Positions 8,355-17,451 of a DNA stretch of 30,405 nucleotides are shown piece by piece (position 1 is the first letter of the stretch; every line of letters begins with the position of its first letter). The notes below the pieces were generated by a model that saw only the letters and a list, made by a program, of their open reading frames with translations, was not told the DNA's origin and ran no database searches. A program made the position numbers and the translations under genes. Source of the DNA: OLB16 sp964422415 (GTDB lineage: Bacteria > Hinthialibacterota > Hinthialibacteria > OLB16); contig CAYRBI010000057.1 in NCBI GenBank assembly GCA_964422415.1, positions 1-30,405 on the forward strand. Reading direction: 5' to 3'.

Positions 8355-9905
8355 ATGCGCATATCCACCATTCTCACTGAGCACTCGCATACACACCTTT
8401 TCCTGATCATATCCATCCTGCTGCCATTAGCTCTATTGGTCATCTCTGCCGTTGTGCTGGTTCAATGCGCTGATTCTGAGACTCCCCCGCCCGGCAAGGA
8501 AGTCAACAACTTCAGGTCCATGCCCGCCGCCAATCCCGAAATGACCTTCCAGATCGTGCCGAATGCCTCTTTCGTTACCCTGGGAGTCCCCTTCACCACC
8601 AATGAATACGGGTTCCGCGACCAGCCGACGATTCAGAAGACTCCAGGGATGTTCCGGGTCTTGTGCATCGGCGATTCGGTCACCTATGGAACCGGCGTAA
8701 CGAATCAAGAGACCTTCCCAAATGTCCTGGAGGCATTGCTCCAGAAGCAAGCGGGGAGCTCCCTGAAAGTAGATGTCATCAACGCCGGGGTGAGTGCCTA
8801 CAACATCCGTAACATCCGGGCGCAATTGGAGACCACCATCGATGCCTTTCAACCGGAGGTGGTGATCTACACCTTTGTGGAGAACGATCTGGATGACAGC
8901 TTATCGGCGGTGCCCAGCGGTGATCTCATTTTGTATGACCCCGCCAAGTCTCTGGATTCTGCCTTCATTTATGGTTCCTTCGCACCGCATTGGATGCAAC
9001 AGAAAAAGCGATTTGATGAGACCGCAGGTGGTTTTATGATTGCCCGGAAGCTGTCCCAATGGTGGAATGAGATACCCGACATCGCCCCTCCCTTGGGAAT
9101 GGGGACCTACACCGAGGCGTTGGCGCGCTGGAGGTGGGTGGCCTCCGAAATTCAGACCATGCGGGACCTTTGCGCGAAACGTGGCGCGAAGTTTTCAGTA
9201 CTGACCTTTGGGACCCGGAATCACTCCGAACCCATCCAACGTAAGGCTCAACAAATCTGCCAGCAGCTGGGTATTCCAGAGTGTTCGACTCTCCCCCTCT
9301 TCGATCACCGCGACTACATGACCAAGCACTCACTCGTCTATGACTCACACTGCAATCCCACCGCACTCAGGATGATGGCGGACCGGATCTATTCCTTCCT
9401 GGAGGATCAACAAGCTCTCCCGCCCGCATGCCTGAGGCACCCCAGCGACCGTCAAACTTATGACGAGACATTGGATAACGCCTACACCGATCAACTCGAA
9501 CAGACCTGCTCGCAGGCTCCAGAGAGCATCTCCTTGGCTAATGGAGCCGGGATCCTCGGGGTTCTGGGAGGGATCGATCCACAAGGGCGCATGGCGAGGA
9601 GTTGCCTTTTCCGTCTGGGGGGGACCGGGGAAGTCATGGAGGTGGATACACACTCCCTCCTGGAGGGAGATCCACAGACTCTTTCGGCGAGGATCGAAGG
9701 AGGAACACCAACCACTCCCATTCTTGTTCCCGCCCAGACAACCCGTTTTTCTTTCTCCCTGCCACAGGCCTACTGGAACCGCCCGGTTGAGATCGAACTG
9801 ATCGCTGGTGGCCCCTCCTATGTCCCTCTCCCCGAACAACGTGTCATGGGGGCCATGCCGTACACCATCGCTCTGCGCTGGCTGGCAAGGGGGAGAGGGC
9901 AATGA
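8355..9905 (+). CDS. Membrane-anchored SGNH/GDSL hydrolase
   Basis: About 516 residues from the ATG at 8355, which has GGAG just upstream; an in-frame ATG at 8229 would add 42 polar residues of low quality. Residues 14-36 form a transmembrane or signal-anchor helix, so the domain faces the periplasm. SGNH blocks are clear: block I CIGDSVTYGTGV with nucleophile S108, block II NAGVSAYN (G145), block III FVENDLDDS with N177, and block V YDSHCNP with D330 and H332. Such enzymes are esterases or acyl transferases acting on lipids, glycans or cell-wall polymers; the substrate is unknown. Beyond residue ~365 there is a separate C-terminal region, probably beta-rich. The last residues (ARGRGQ) fall within a palindromic repeat. 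It is codirectional with the RND operon but 138 bases away. Confidence 0.8.
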   Translation: MRISTILTEHSHTHLFLIISILLPLALLVISAVVLVQCADSETPPPGKEVNNFRSMPAANPEMTFQIVPNASFVTLGVPFTTNEYGFRDQPTIQKTPGMFRVLCIGDSVTYGTGVTNQETFPNVLEALLQKQAGSSLKVDVINAGVSAYNIRNIRAQLETTIDAFQPEVVIYTFVENDLDDSLSAVPSGDLILYDPAKSLDSAFIYGSFAPHWMQQKKRFDETAGGFMIARKLSQWWNEIPDIAPPLGMGTYTEALARWRWVASEIQTMRDLCAKRGAKFSVLTFGTRNHSEPIQRKAQQICQQLGIPECSTLPLFDHRDYMTKHSLVYDSHCNPTALRMMADRIYSFLEDQQALPPACLRHPSDRQTYDETLDNAYTDQLEQTCSQAPESISLANGAGILGVLGGIDPQGRMARSCLFRLGGTGEVMEVDTHSLLEGDPQTLSARIEGGTPTTPILVPAQTTRFSFSLPQAYWNRPVEIELIAGGPSYVPLPEQRVMGAMPYTIALRWLARGRGQ

Positions 9906-9951
9906 GATCTGCTACCACGAAATCACCCCCTCCCCCGCCAGGGGGGAGGGG
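9882..9951. repeat. G/C-rich palindromic repeat at the hydrolase 3' end
   Basis: CTGGCAAGGGGGAGAGGG (9882-9899) faces an imperfect complement ending CCCCTCCCCCGCCAGG near 9927-9942, and CCCCTCCCCC (9927-9936) also pairs locally with GGGGGGAGGGG (9941-9951). It encodes the hydrolase C-terminus and sits between convergent genes, so it probably acts as a bidirectional terminator or transcript end. Confidence 0.7.
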
Positions 9952-9959
9952 AACATAAA

Positions 9960-9973
9960 CACGCTAAAGCGTG
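9960..9973. terminator. Short hairpin between convergent genes
   Basis: CACGC-TAAA-GCGTG, a perfect five-base stem with a four-base loop, just beyond the hsp20 stop. No T-run follows, so terminator function is weakly supported. Confidence 0.35.
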
Positions 9974-9993
9974 AACTCCGGACAACACCCTCT

Positions 9994-10728
9994 CTACTTG
10001 ACCTCGATCTTGTTTGCAGGCGCCGATTCCACGGCTTTGGGCAGTGTCACGGTCAGAACACCATTCTCATAATGCGCTTCAACTGCATCGTTCTTGACCG
10101 GACCGGGCAGGGAGATCGCGCGTTGGAATTGCCCGCTACGCCGTTCACTGCGGATAACAGTTCCGTTGTTGTCTTTCTCTTCGACCTGTTCATCCCGTTT
10201 GCCTGAAATCATGAGGGTCTGCCCCTCCACCTTCACCTCGATCGCTGATTTATCCGAGCCAGGCAGATCCATCAGGACCTGGTAATGGTCACCCTCATCA
10301 CGCACATCGGCATCCGGCGAGAACTGAAACGTCTGGGACTGGCCGGAGAACTGGGGACTCGATTGGAAACGTCCAAACGAGTCATTGAACAGCCTCTCCA
10401 TCCGTTGGTGCATGAGCTGCATTTCCTGGAAGGGATCCCAATCATTCATCGCTCCGGAACCAAAGGGATCCGCGCCAAAAAAGGGATCGGCCTGGACTCC
10501 CAAGGGTGTCTGAGTTTGGGGTTGGGTCTGAGATTGTGGAGGACTGCCCGCGGGAGGTGGTTGGGGTAACACTGTCTGGGGTGGTACATACACAGGGGGA
10601 GCGGAGCGTGCCTCGCCACCCAACCAATTCGTGTGCTGGACCATCAGTCCAGCCGCGCCCGCTCCCACACCCAGGAGAAAAACGAACGCGATAATCCCGG
10701 TGCTTTTGAGTGAACAACAGTCAGCCAT
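9994..10728 (-). CDS. Hsp20/alpha-crystallin small heat-shock protein with N-terminal membrane anchor
   Basis: About 244 residues, longer than the usual ~150 of bacterial Hsp20. Residues 9-29 (STGIIAFVFLLGVGAGAAGLM) form a hydrophobic anchor or uncleaved signal, followed by a Pro/Gln-rich linker (about 40-80) and an acidic WDPFQEMQLMHQRMERLF segment. From about residue 139 the alpha-crystallin domain is clear: SPDADVRDEGDHYQVLMDLPG, SERRSGQFQRAISLPGPV and the hallmark NGVLTVTLPK. It probably holds unfolded proteins at the membrane or in the periplasm; the side cannot be settled. The ATG at 10728 was chosen because AAGGAG lies about 10 bases upstream; the ATG at 10737 is too close to that site. 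Monocistronic by layout. Confidence 0.85.
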   Translation of the reverse strand: MADCCSLKSTGIIAFVFLLGVGAGAAGLMVQHTNWLGGEARSAPPVYVPPQTVLPQPPPAGSPPQSQTQPQTQTPLGVQADPFFGADPFGSGAMNDWDPFQEMQLMHQRMERLFNDSFGRFQSSPQFSGQSQTFQFSPDADVRDEGDHYQVLMDLPGSDKSAIEVKVEGQTLMISGKRDEQVEEKDNNGTVIRSERRSGQFQRAISLPGPVKNDAVEAHYENGVLTVTLPKAVESAPANKIEVK

Positions 10729-11243
10729 GATGATCATTCTCCTTTCATGGGTCTCTTTTTTCCCGGCACTTAAGAAACGAATGAGGTGGCCTGCTGGTTT
10801 CGCTCCGTCGTCTCGTTAATGTGGTTGTGCAACGAACAAACCTCACCTCCCGCCGCCCCTTTCACCTTTCTCACAGAGCAAGGGGGAAGCGCTCAATCCT
10901 CGATGGTACAGTCTAGATTGAAGTGGAGCGGACCGCCCCTACTAAGGGCTTTACTTGGTGTAAACTTTCAACAAATGTGAATACAGAATGGTATCTTTCC
11001 CCGGATTCCAATGTGAATCCGCCGGTGGAGGGACTGAACGGCATCGTGAGAGAAGTCTTGGGCGCTGACGCGGATATTCCTTGAGCCAAGTAAAAAGTGA
11101 CAAGGACGCGCAGCTGCATCTGGAGTACGATTCCAAGCGAGGTTCGGTTCACAAACAGAGCGGTTTCGCGGAGTAAGGGAAACGAATCGCTGTCATCACG
11201 CGCCACTCAGAAAGGCGTAATTGGCGATCAGGAAAGGGGCAGT
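10729..11243. other. Long intergenic region between divergent hsp20 and gltB
   Basis: About 515 bases without a convincing gene. It must hold the promoters of both flanking genes, but no clear -35/-10 pair was found. A hairpin GGATTC/GAATCC occurs at 11003-11020. The gltB ribosome-binding region AGGAAAGGGG lies at 11230-11239. A reading frame joined to gltB extends back to 11097, but its translation does not resemble glutamate synthase. Confidence 0.6.
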
Positions 11244-14200
11244 ATGATGGAGCGACACGGCCGGCCGGCCAGAACAGGACTCTATGACCCAGCCTTTGAG
11301 CATGATAGCTGTGGTGTAGGTTTTGTGGCGGACATTAAGGGCCGAAAGTCTCGCAAGATTATCGCCGATGCCCTCCAGATTCTGCGCAACCTAGAGCACC
11401 GCGGTGCTTGTGGCTGCGATGCCAACACAGGTGATGGCGCTGGCATTCTCATCCAGATGCCCCATGCCTTTTTCGCCCATGCCGCGGAAGAGGCACGCAT
11501 CCACCTTCCCGCTCCAGAGGAGTATGGCAGCGGACTGGTTTTTCTCCCGACACGGCAAGAAGATCGCGAAGTCTGCATCCACGCCTTCGAGAAGATTGTC
11601 CGGGAGGAGGGTCAAGTTCTCCTCGGTTGGAGGGATCTGCCCACGGACAACACCTGCATCGGCGAGGTGGCGCGCGGAGCCGAGCCAGTCATGCGGCAAA
11701 TCTTCATCGGCAAGGGGACTGTTCCCGGAACCGATGCACTGGCCTTCGAACGGAAACTCTATGTCATCCGCAAACGGGTTGAGATTGCGGTGCGGGGCTC
11801 CGGTGTTCACCAGGCCAGTTACTTCTATCTCCCCAGCCTCTCCTCACGCACCTTTGTCTACAAGGGGCTCTTGCTGGCTGACCAGGTCAGCCGGTATTAC
11901 CCGGACCTAGCCCGTGAAGACATCACCTCAGCCCTGGCGGTCGTGCATCAACGTTACAGCACGAATACCTTCCCTACTTGGGACCTGGCCCATCCCTTCC
12001 GCTTCCTGGCTCACAATGGGGAAATCAATACTCTCCGCGGCAATATCAACTGGATGCACGCGCGGGAGACTTTGCTTAAAACCAGTCTCTTCGGGGATGA
12101 CCTTCAGAAGGTTTTCCCAGTAGTGGTCCCCGGCGGCAGTGATTCCGCCACGCTGGACAATGTTCTCGAACTGCTGGTACTTGGTGGACGTTCTCTCGAT
12201 CACGCCATGATGATGTTGATCCCGGAACCCTGGGATGGCAACAATTTCATGAGCGATGATCGTAAAGCTTTTTATGAATACCATGCTTGCCTGATGGAAC
12301 CCTGGGATGGACCCGCCTCGATCGCCTTCACCGATGGTATCCGCATGGGGGCGGTACTGGACCGCAACGGGTTGCGTCCCTCACGGTATACCGTGACCAA
12401 AGATGACCTGGTCGTCATGGCCTCGGAAACCGGTGTTCTTCCGATTCCCCCCAGCAATGTCGCTTTGAAGGGCCGCCTTCAACCTGGCCGGATGTTCTTT
12501 GTTGATCCTGAACAGGAGCGCATCATCGCCGATGAGGAGCTTAAAGAGCGTCACATTCAACGTCGCCCCTATCGCACATGGGTCCGTGATAACCGGGCCG
12601 CACTCGCCAATCTACCGGAGCCGACGATTGGGATTCCCGAGATCACGGTGGAAATGCTCGAGGACCTACAGCAAGTCTATGGTTACTCCCGTGAAGACCT
12701 GCGGATCATCCTCGGACCAATGGCGCGGGATGGCGGAGAGCCAGTAGGTTCGATGGGGAATGATACTCCACTCGCGGTTCTGTCGGGTAAAACACCCCTC
12801 TTGTATGGTTACTTCAAACAACTCTTCGCGCAGGTGACTAATCCGCCCCTCGATGCCATCCGGGAAGAACTGGTGACCTCGCTGGCCACCACCATCGGAG
12901 CCGAGGGCAATCTCTTCGAGGAAACACCCGATCAATGTCATCAACTGTACTTGCGTCAGCCGGTCCTGACCAACCATGAATTACAACAGATCAAGGAGAT
13001 CCGCTCGGGGCGGATCCGTTCACGTGTCTTGTCGATCCTATGTCCCGCCGCTGGGGGGGCACCGGGAATGGAGCGGCGGCTGGAGGCCTTGTTCGTGGAA
13101 GCTTCCGAGGCAATTGAGAATGGGGTCAGCATCCTGATTCTCAGCGACCGTGGAATTGATGGAAAGAACATCCCGATCCCCAGTCTGTTAGCGGTGGCGG
13201 CGGTCCATCATCATCTCGTCCGCGCTGGTACACGGACCCGTGTAGGCATTGTTCTGGAGACCGGCGAGGCGCGCGAGATCCATCATTTCGCCTTGCTACT
13301 CGGATATGGAGCAGGGGCGGTCAATCCTTACCTGGCCTTCGAAACCATCGAGGCGATGATCCGTGATGGCGATCTGGAGAAAGTAGATCCCGCCACGGCG
13401 ATCAAGAAGTATATCAAGGCCATCAACAAGGGACTCCTCAAGGTCATGTCGAAAATGGGGATCTCTACGCTCCAGAGTTACCGTGGCGCGCAAATCTTCG
13501 AGGCGGTTGGGCTCAACCGCCGGTTCATCGACCGCTATTTCACCGGCACCGCCTCGCGTATCCAGGGTGTGGAACTCTCGGAGATCCATCAGGAGGCGCT
13601 CCGCCGGTTCCGTTATGCTTTCCCCTCCCATGATGTCGAGGGATTCCGTCCACTCATCTCGGGCGGACAATATACCTGGAGGCGGGATGGCGAATACCAT
13701 CAACTCAACCCATTCACCATCGCCAAACTCCAGGAAGCCACCCGCCGGAACCACCGTCCCACCTGGAACGAGTTCACGGAGCTGGTCAACAATCACGAAC
13801 ACAATACCTCAACCCTGCGGCGGTTACTGAGCTTCAAGAAGGTTCATCCACCTGTCCCGTTGGAAGAGGTCGAGCCAGTCGAGTCTATCCTTAAGCGCTT
13901 CAAGACTGGGGCTATGTCCTTTGGCTCAATCAGCAAGGAAGCGCATGAGACCATGGCCATCGCCATGAACCGAATCGGCGGCAAGAGCAATACTGGCGAG
14001 GGTGGCGAAGACCCGGAACGGTTCGTGCGCGACGCCAATGGTGACTGGAGGCGGAGCGCTATCAAGCAGGTGGCATCTGGCCGCTTCGGGGTGACCAACA
14101 GTTATCTGGTCAACGCCGATGAGCTCCAGATCAAGATGGCTCAGGGAGCCAAGCCTGGCGAGGGCGGCCAGCTGCCGGGAGACAAGGTTGACAAGGTCAT

Positions 14201-15818
14201 CGCGCGGGTGCGGCATTCAACTCCGGGTGTCCAGTTGATCTCACCGCCACCGCATCATGACATCTATTCCATCGAAGACCTGGCGCAGCTCATCCATGAC
14301 CTCAAGAATGCCAACCGGCACGCGCGGGTTAGCGTGAAGCTGGTGGCCGAGGTGGGCGTGGGAACCGTGGCGGCGGGTGTCGCCAAGGGCAAGGCCGATG
14401 TGGTCCTGATCAGTGGGCATGATGGCGGCACGGGCGCAAGCCCGCAAACCTCGATCAAGCACGCGGGTCTACCCTGGGAACTGGGGCTGGCCGAGGCGCA
14501 TCAGACCCTGCTCATCAATGACCTGCGCAGCCGGATCGTGGTCGAGACTGATGGACAGCTCAAGACCGGGAAAGATGTGGCCATCGCCTGCCTGCTCGGA
14601 GCGGAGGAATTCGGCTTCGCCACCACCGCGCTGGTCACACTCGGATGCATCATGATGCGCAAGTGCCACCTGAACACCTGCCCCGTGGGCGTGGCCACCC
14701 AAGACCCCAACCTACGCAAGAAGTTCACCGGTAGGCCGGAACACATCATCAACTTTTTCACCTTCATCGCCGAGGACCTGCGCGTCATCATGGCCGAGCT
14801 GGGTTTCCGTACCGTGAATGAGATGACCGGGCATGTAGAGTGCCTGGCCGCTGAAAAGGCCATCAACCATTGGAAGGCCCAGGGGATCGACCTCACATTA
14901 CTTCTACAGAAACCCCCGGTTCCCGCCCGGTATGGAACCTATTGCACCCAAAAGCAAGAGCATGGTTTGGAGAAGGCGCTGGATAATGAGCTCATCAGCA
15001 AGATCCTGCCCCGTTTACACAAAGGGGAACGCATCCAGATGGATGTGCCCATCCGCAATATCCAACGGACCGTGGGAACCATGCTCTCCAGCGAGATCAC
15101 CCGCCAGTTTGGCGCGGATGCCCTGGAGGAAGATACAGTTCATCTCCATCTCCGGGGTTCGGCGGGACAGAGTTTTGGAGCCTTCTCGGTGAAGGGGCTG
15201 ACTCTGGAGGTCGAGGGCGACGGCAATGACTATTTCGGCAAGGGCTGCTCGGGATCGAAGATGATCGTCTACCCAGACCGGGAGGCCACCTTCATACCCG
15301 AACAGAACATCCTCATCGGCAATGTGGCCTTTTACGGAGCGACCAGCGGAGAGGCGTATGTGCGTGGGCTGGCGGGAGAAAGGTTCTGTGTCCGCAACAG
15401 CGGGATGCACGCGGTGGTCGAAGGTGTCGGCGATCATGGTTGTGAGTACATGACCGGAGGAGTGGCGGTGGTGCTAGGTCCGGCGGGTTTGAACTTCGCG
15501 GCGGGCATGAGCGGAGGCATCGCCTATGTCCTTGACCGTGAGAGGTCTTTCGCCAGCCGCTGTAACATGGAAATGGTGGAACTCGAAGAGGTAGAAACTC
15601 CCGCCGATATCGAGGTCCTTCGGGATTTGATCGAGAAACATGCCCGTTATACGAAAAGCAACGTGGCCAGGAAGATTCTAGATGAATGGGAGGAAACCCT
15701 GCCGTATTTCGTAAAGGTCATGCCAGTAGAGTACAAACGAGCCTTGGCGGAGCTCAAAAAAGAGCGGATCCAGACCGGTACGATGGAGGCTATCGAGGAG
15801 GTGGCGGCTCGTGGGTAA
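11244..15818 (+). CDS. gltB: Glutamate synthase (NADPH) large subunit
   Basis: Class II glutamine amidotransferase plus FMN synthase: glutamine and 2-oxoglutarate give two glutamates, with electrons from GltD. 1524 residues from the ATG at 11244, the usual length. The amidotransferase nucleophile is the Cys in HDSCGVGFVA, which follows a short propeptide and should become N-terminal. The synthase domain shows SGHDGGTGASPQTS and the 3Fe-4S Cys pattern CIMMRKCHLNTCPVG. The C-terminal Gly-rich beta-helix includes YFGKGCSGSKMIVYP and GNVAFYGATSG. AGGAAAGGGG lies just upstream of the start; ATG at 11247 is also possible. It overlaps gltD by 8 bases, so the two subunits are probably translationally coupled. 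Confidence 0.97.
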   Translation: MMERHGRPARTGLYDPAFEHDSCGVGFVADIKGRKSRKIIADALQILRNLEHRGACGCDANTGDGAGILIQMPHAFFAHAAEEARIHLPAPEEYGSGLVFLPTRQEDREVCIHAFEKIVREEGQVLLGWRDLPTDNTCIGEVARGAEPVMRQIFIGKGTVPGTDALAFERKLYVIRKRVEIAVRGSGVHQASYFYLPSLSSRTFVYKGLLLADQVSRYYPDLAREDITSALAVVHQRYSTNTFPTWDLAHPFRFLAHNGEINTLRGNINWMHARETLLKTSLFGDDLQKVFPVVVPGGSDSATLDNVLELLVLGGRSLDHAMMMLIPEPWDGNNFMSDDRKAFYEYHACLMEPWDGPASIAFTDGIRMGAVLDRNGLRPSRYTVTKDDLVVMASETGVLPIPPSNVALKGRLQPGRMFFVDPEQERIIADEELKERHIQRRPYRTWVRDNRAALANLPEPTIGIPEITVEMLEDLQQVYGYSREDLRIILGPMARDGGEPVGSMGNDTPLAVLSGKTPLLYGYFKQLFAQVTNPPLDAIREELVTSLATTIGAEGNLFEETPDQCHQLYLRQPVLTNHELQQIKEIRSGRIRSRVLSILCPAAGGAPGMERRLEALFVEASEAIENGVSILILSDRGIDGKNIPIPSLLAVAAVHHHLVRAGTRTRVGIVLETGEAREIHHFALLLGYGAGAVNPYLAFETIEAMIRDGDLEKVDPATAIKKYIKAINKGLLKVMSKMGISTLQSYRGAQIFEAVGLNRRFIDRYFTGTASRIQGVELSEIHQEALRRFRYAFPSHDVEGFRPLISGGQYTWRRDGEYHQLNPFTIAKLQEATRRNHRPTWNEFTELVNNHEHNTSTLRRLLSFKKVHPPVPLEEVEPVESILKRFKTGAMSFGSISKEAHETMAIAMNRIGGKSNTGEGGEDPERFVRDANGDWRRSAIKQVASGRFGVTNSYLVNADELQIKMAQGAKPGEGGQLPGDKVDKVIARVRHSTPGVQLISPPPHHDIYSIEDLAQLIHDLKNANRHARVSVKLVAEVGVGTVAAGVAKGKADVVLISGHDGGTGASPQTSIKHAGLPWELGLAEAHQTLLINDLRSRIVVETDGQLKTGKDVAIACLLGAEEFGFATTALVTLGCIMMRKCHLNTCPVGVATQDPNLRKKFTGRPEHIINFFTFIAEDLRVIMAELGFRTVNEMTGHVECLAAEKAINHWKAQGIDLTLLLQKPPVPARYGTYCTQKQEHGLEKALDNELISKILPRLHKGERIQMDVPIRNIQRTVGTMLSSEITRQFGADALEEDTVHLHLRGSAGQSFGAFSVKGLTLEVEGDGNDYFGKGCSGSKMIVYPDREATFIPEQNILIGNVAFYGATSGEAYVRGLAGERFCVRNSGMHAVVEGVGDHGCEYMTGGVAVVLGPAGLNFAAGMSGGIAYVLDRERSFASRCNMEMVELEEVETPADIEVLRDLIEKHARYTKSNVARKILDEWEETLPYFVKVMPVEYKRALAELKKERIQTGTMEAIEEVAARG

Positions 15819-17277
15819 AATCACAGGATTCATGGAGTACCAACGCGAGACGGCCTCCTACCGTCCAGTCGAGGAGCGCATCCACGACTACCGCGAGATC
15901 CCCCTGCCCTTCCCGGAGGACAAACTCCAGATCCAAGGCGCGCGCTGTATGGAATGTGGCACTCCCTTCTGCCATACCGGTTGCCCCTTGGGGAACATGA
16001 TCCCCGAATGGAATGACTTTGTTTACAAGGGGAAGTGGAAACATGCGCTTGACCGGCTGCACTTCACCAACAGCTTCCCGGAGTTCACCGGACGGGTGTG
16101 CCCGGCCCCCTGCGAGAAGGCCTGTGTGCTGGGAATTAACGAGCCACCAGTGAGCATCAAGCAGATCGAGGTGGGTATCATCGAACATGCCTTCGCGCAT
16201 GGACTGATGATTCCCAGACCTCCCAAGGTCCGTACAGGCCTGAAGGTGGCGGTGATCGGTTCCGGTCCCTCGGGGCTCGCCAGTGCTGACCAGCTGAACA
16301 AGGCGGGACACACGGTCACCGTGTTCGAACGTTCCGACCGGGTCGGGGGGTTGCTCATGTATGGCATCCCCGATTTCAAACTCAACAAGCAAGTGGTCCA
16401 GCGCCGGATCCATCTCATGGAACAAGAGGGCGTCACCTTCATGACCAGCACTTGGGTGGGTCGTGACTATCCCATTGAACGGCTCAAGGAGTTCGACGCA
16501 GTGGTCATCGCCGCCGGATCCACCAAAGCCCGGGATCTCCCGGTTCCGGGCCGGAATCTCACCGGTATTCACCTCGCCATGGATCTCCTTCCACAACAGA
16601 ACAAGCGGAATCAGGGGGACACGATTCCAGAGGAAGTCTCCATCACCGCCACTGGCAAGCATGTGGTGGTCATTGGCGGAGGCGACACCGGTTCGGACTG
16701 TATCGGCACCTCCATCCGGCAAGGCGCTGCCTCGGTTACCAACATCGAAATCTTCCCGCGTCCCCCGGAAGACCGTACCGAGACCATGCCCTGGCCCTAT
16801 TACCCGATGATCCTCCGGACTGAGTCCTCGCATCAGGAGGGTGTCCGGCGGGAGTGGTGCATCTTGACCAAGGAGTTCCTCGGCTCCCAGGGCAAGGTTG
16901 AGAGCATCCAGGTGGCGCGGCTGGAGTACACCACCGATGGAAATGGGAGACCGGTATCCCGCGAGATCGAGCAGTTCAGCCTGAAGGCCGACCTGGTGCT
17001 CTTGGCGCTTGGTTTTCTGGGTCCCGAGCAGGATGGAATGGTCAAGGATCTCGGTGTGGAATTGGATAACCGTGGCAATGTGAAAGCCGGTGAGGACTAC
17101 ATGACTTCAGTGCCGGGGATCTTTGCTTGTGGAGACGCGCACCGGGGCCAGTCGCTGGTGGTGTGGGCCATCGCCGAGGGACGCGAGGCGGCTCGTTCCG
17201 TCGACCTGTACCTGATGGGCGAGTCGGTGCTTCCCAGTTTCGACACACAGCGTTTGAGCATGCCACCGAGACGGTAA
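15811..17277 (+). CDS. gltD: Glutamate synthase small subunit
   Basis: FAD/NADPH-dependent electron-transfer subunit of glutamate synthase, 488 residues. The N-terminal Fe-S region has CMECGTPFCHTGCPLGN and CPAPCEKACVLGIN. The FAD fold starts with VIGSGPSGLASADQLNKAG and the NADPH fold has VVVIGGGDTGSDC. The C-terminal motif SVPGIFACGDAHRGQSLVVWAIAEGR is the FAD-closing segment of this family. The GTG at 15811 overlaps the last codons of gltB and yields the family-typical start MGKITGFMEY; the ATG at 15832 is less likely. The gene ends 9 bases before an assembly gap, so anything following it in the operon is unseen. Confidence 0.97.
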   Translation: MGKITGFMEYQRETASYRPVEERIHDYREIPLPFPEDKLQIQGARCMECGTPFCHTGCPLGNMIPEWNDFVYKGKWKHALDRLHFTNSFPEFTGRVCPAPCEKACVLGINEPPVSIKQIEVGIIEHAFAHGLMIPRPPKVRTGLKVAVIGSGPSGLASADQLNKAGHTVTVFERSDRVGGLLMYGIPDFKLNKQVVQRRIHLMEQEGVTFMTSTWVGRDYPIERLKEFDAVVIAAGSTKARDLPVPGRNLTGIHLAMDLLPQQNKRNQGDTIPEEVSITATGKHVVVIGGGDTGSDCIGTSIRQGAASVTNIEIFPRPPEDRTETMPWPYYPMILRTESSHQEGVRREWCILTKEFLGSQGKVESIQVARLEYTTDGNGRPVSREIEQFSLKADLVLLALGFLGPEQDGMVKDLGVELDNRGNVKAGEDYMTSVPGIFACGDAHRGQSLVVWAIAEGREAARSVDLYLMGESVLPSFDTQRLSMPPRR

Positions 17278-17286
17278 GGTAATCGG

Positions 17287-17386
17287 NNNNNNNNNNNNNN
17301 NNNNNNNNNNNNNNNNNNNNNNNNNNNNNNNNNNNNNNNNNNNNNNNNNNNNNNNNNNNNNNNNNNNNNNNNNNNNNNNNNNNNNN
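17287..17386. other. Assembly gap of 100 N
   Basis: Exactly 100 N, the conventional placeholder for a scaffold gap of unknown length. Linkage of gltD and gcvT, and all distances across this point, are therefore uncertain. The first bases after it form a small GCCCC/GGGGC hairpin. Confidence 0.98.
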
Positions 17387-17451
17387 AGCCCCATTGGGGG
17401 CAGAAGAATCGACGGTCTCATCAGCGGAGGCGGTCCGCATCTCTCAAAGCC

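Noticed and set aside
10913..11206. Minus-strand frame of about 97 codons in the hsp20-gltB intergenic region
   Set aside because: No recognisable protein features, no ribosome-binding site, and composition typical of random frames.
11097..11243. Longer glutamate synthase starting at 11097
   Set aside because: The 49 added residues are unlike GltB, and a good ribosome-binding site precedes 11244 close to the catalytic Cys.
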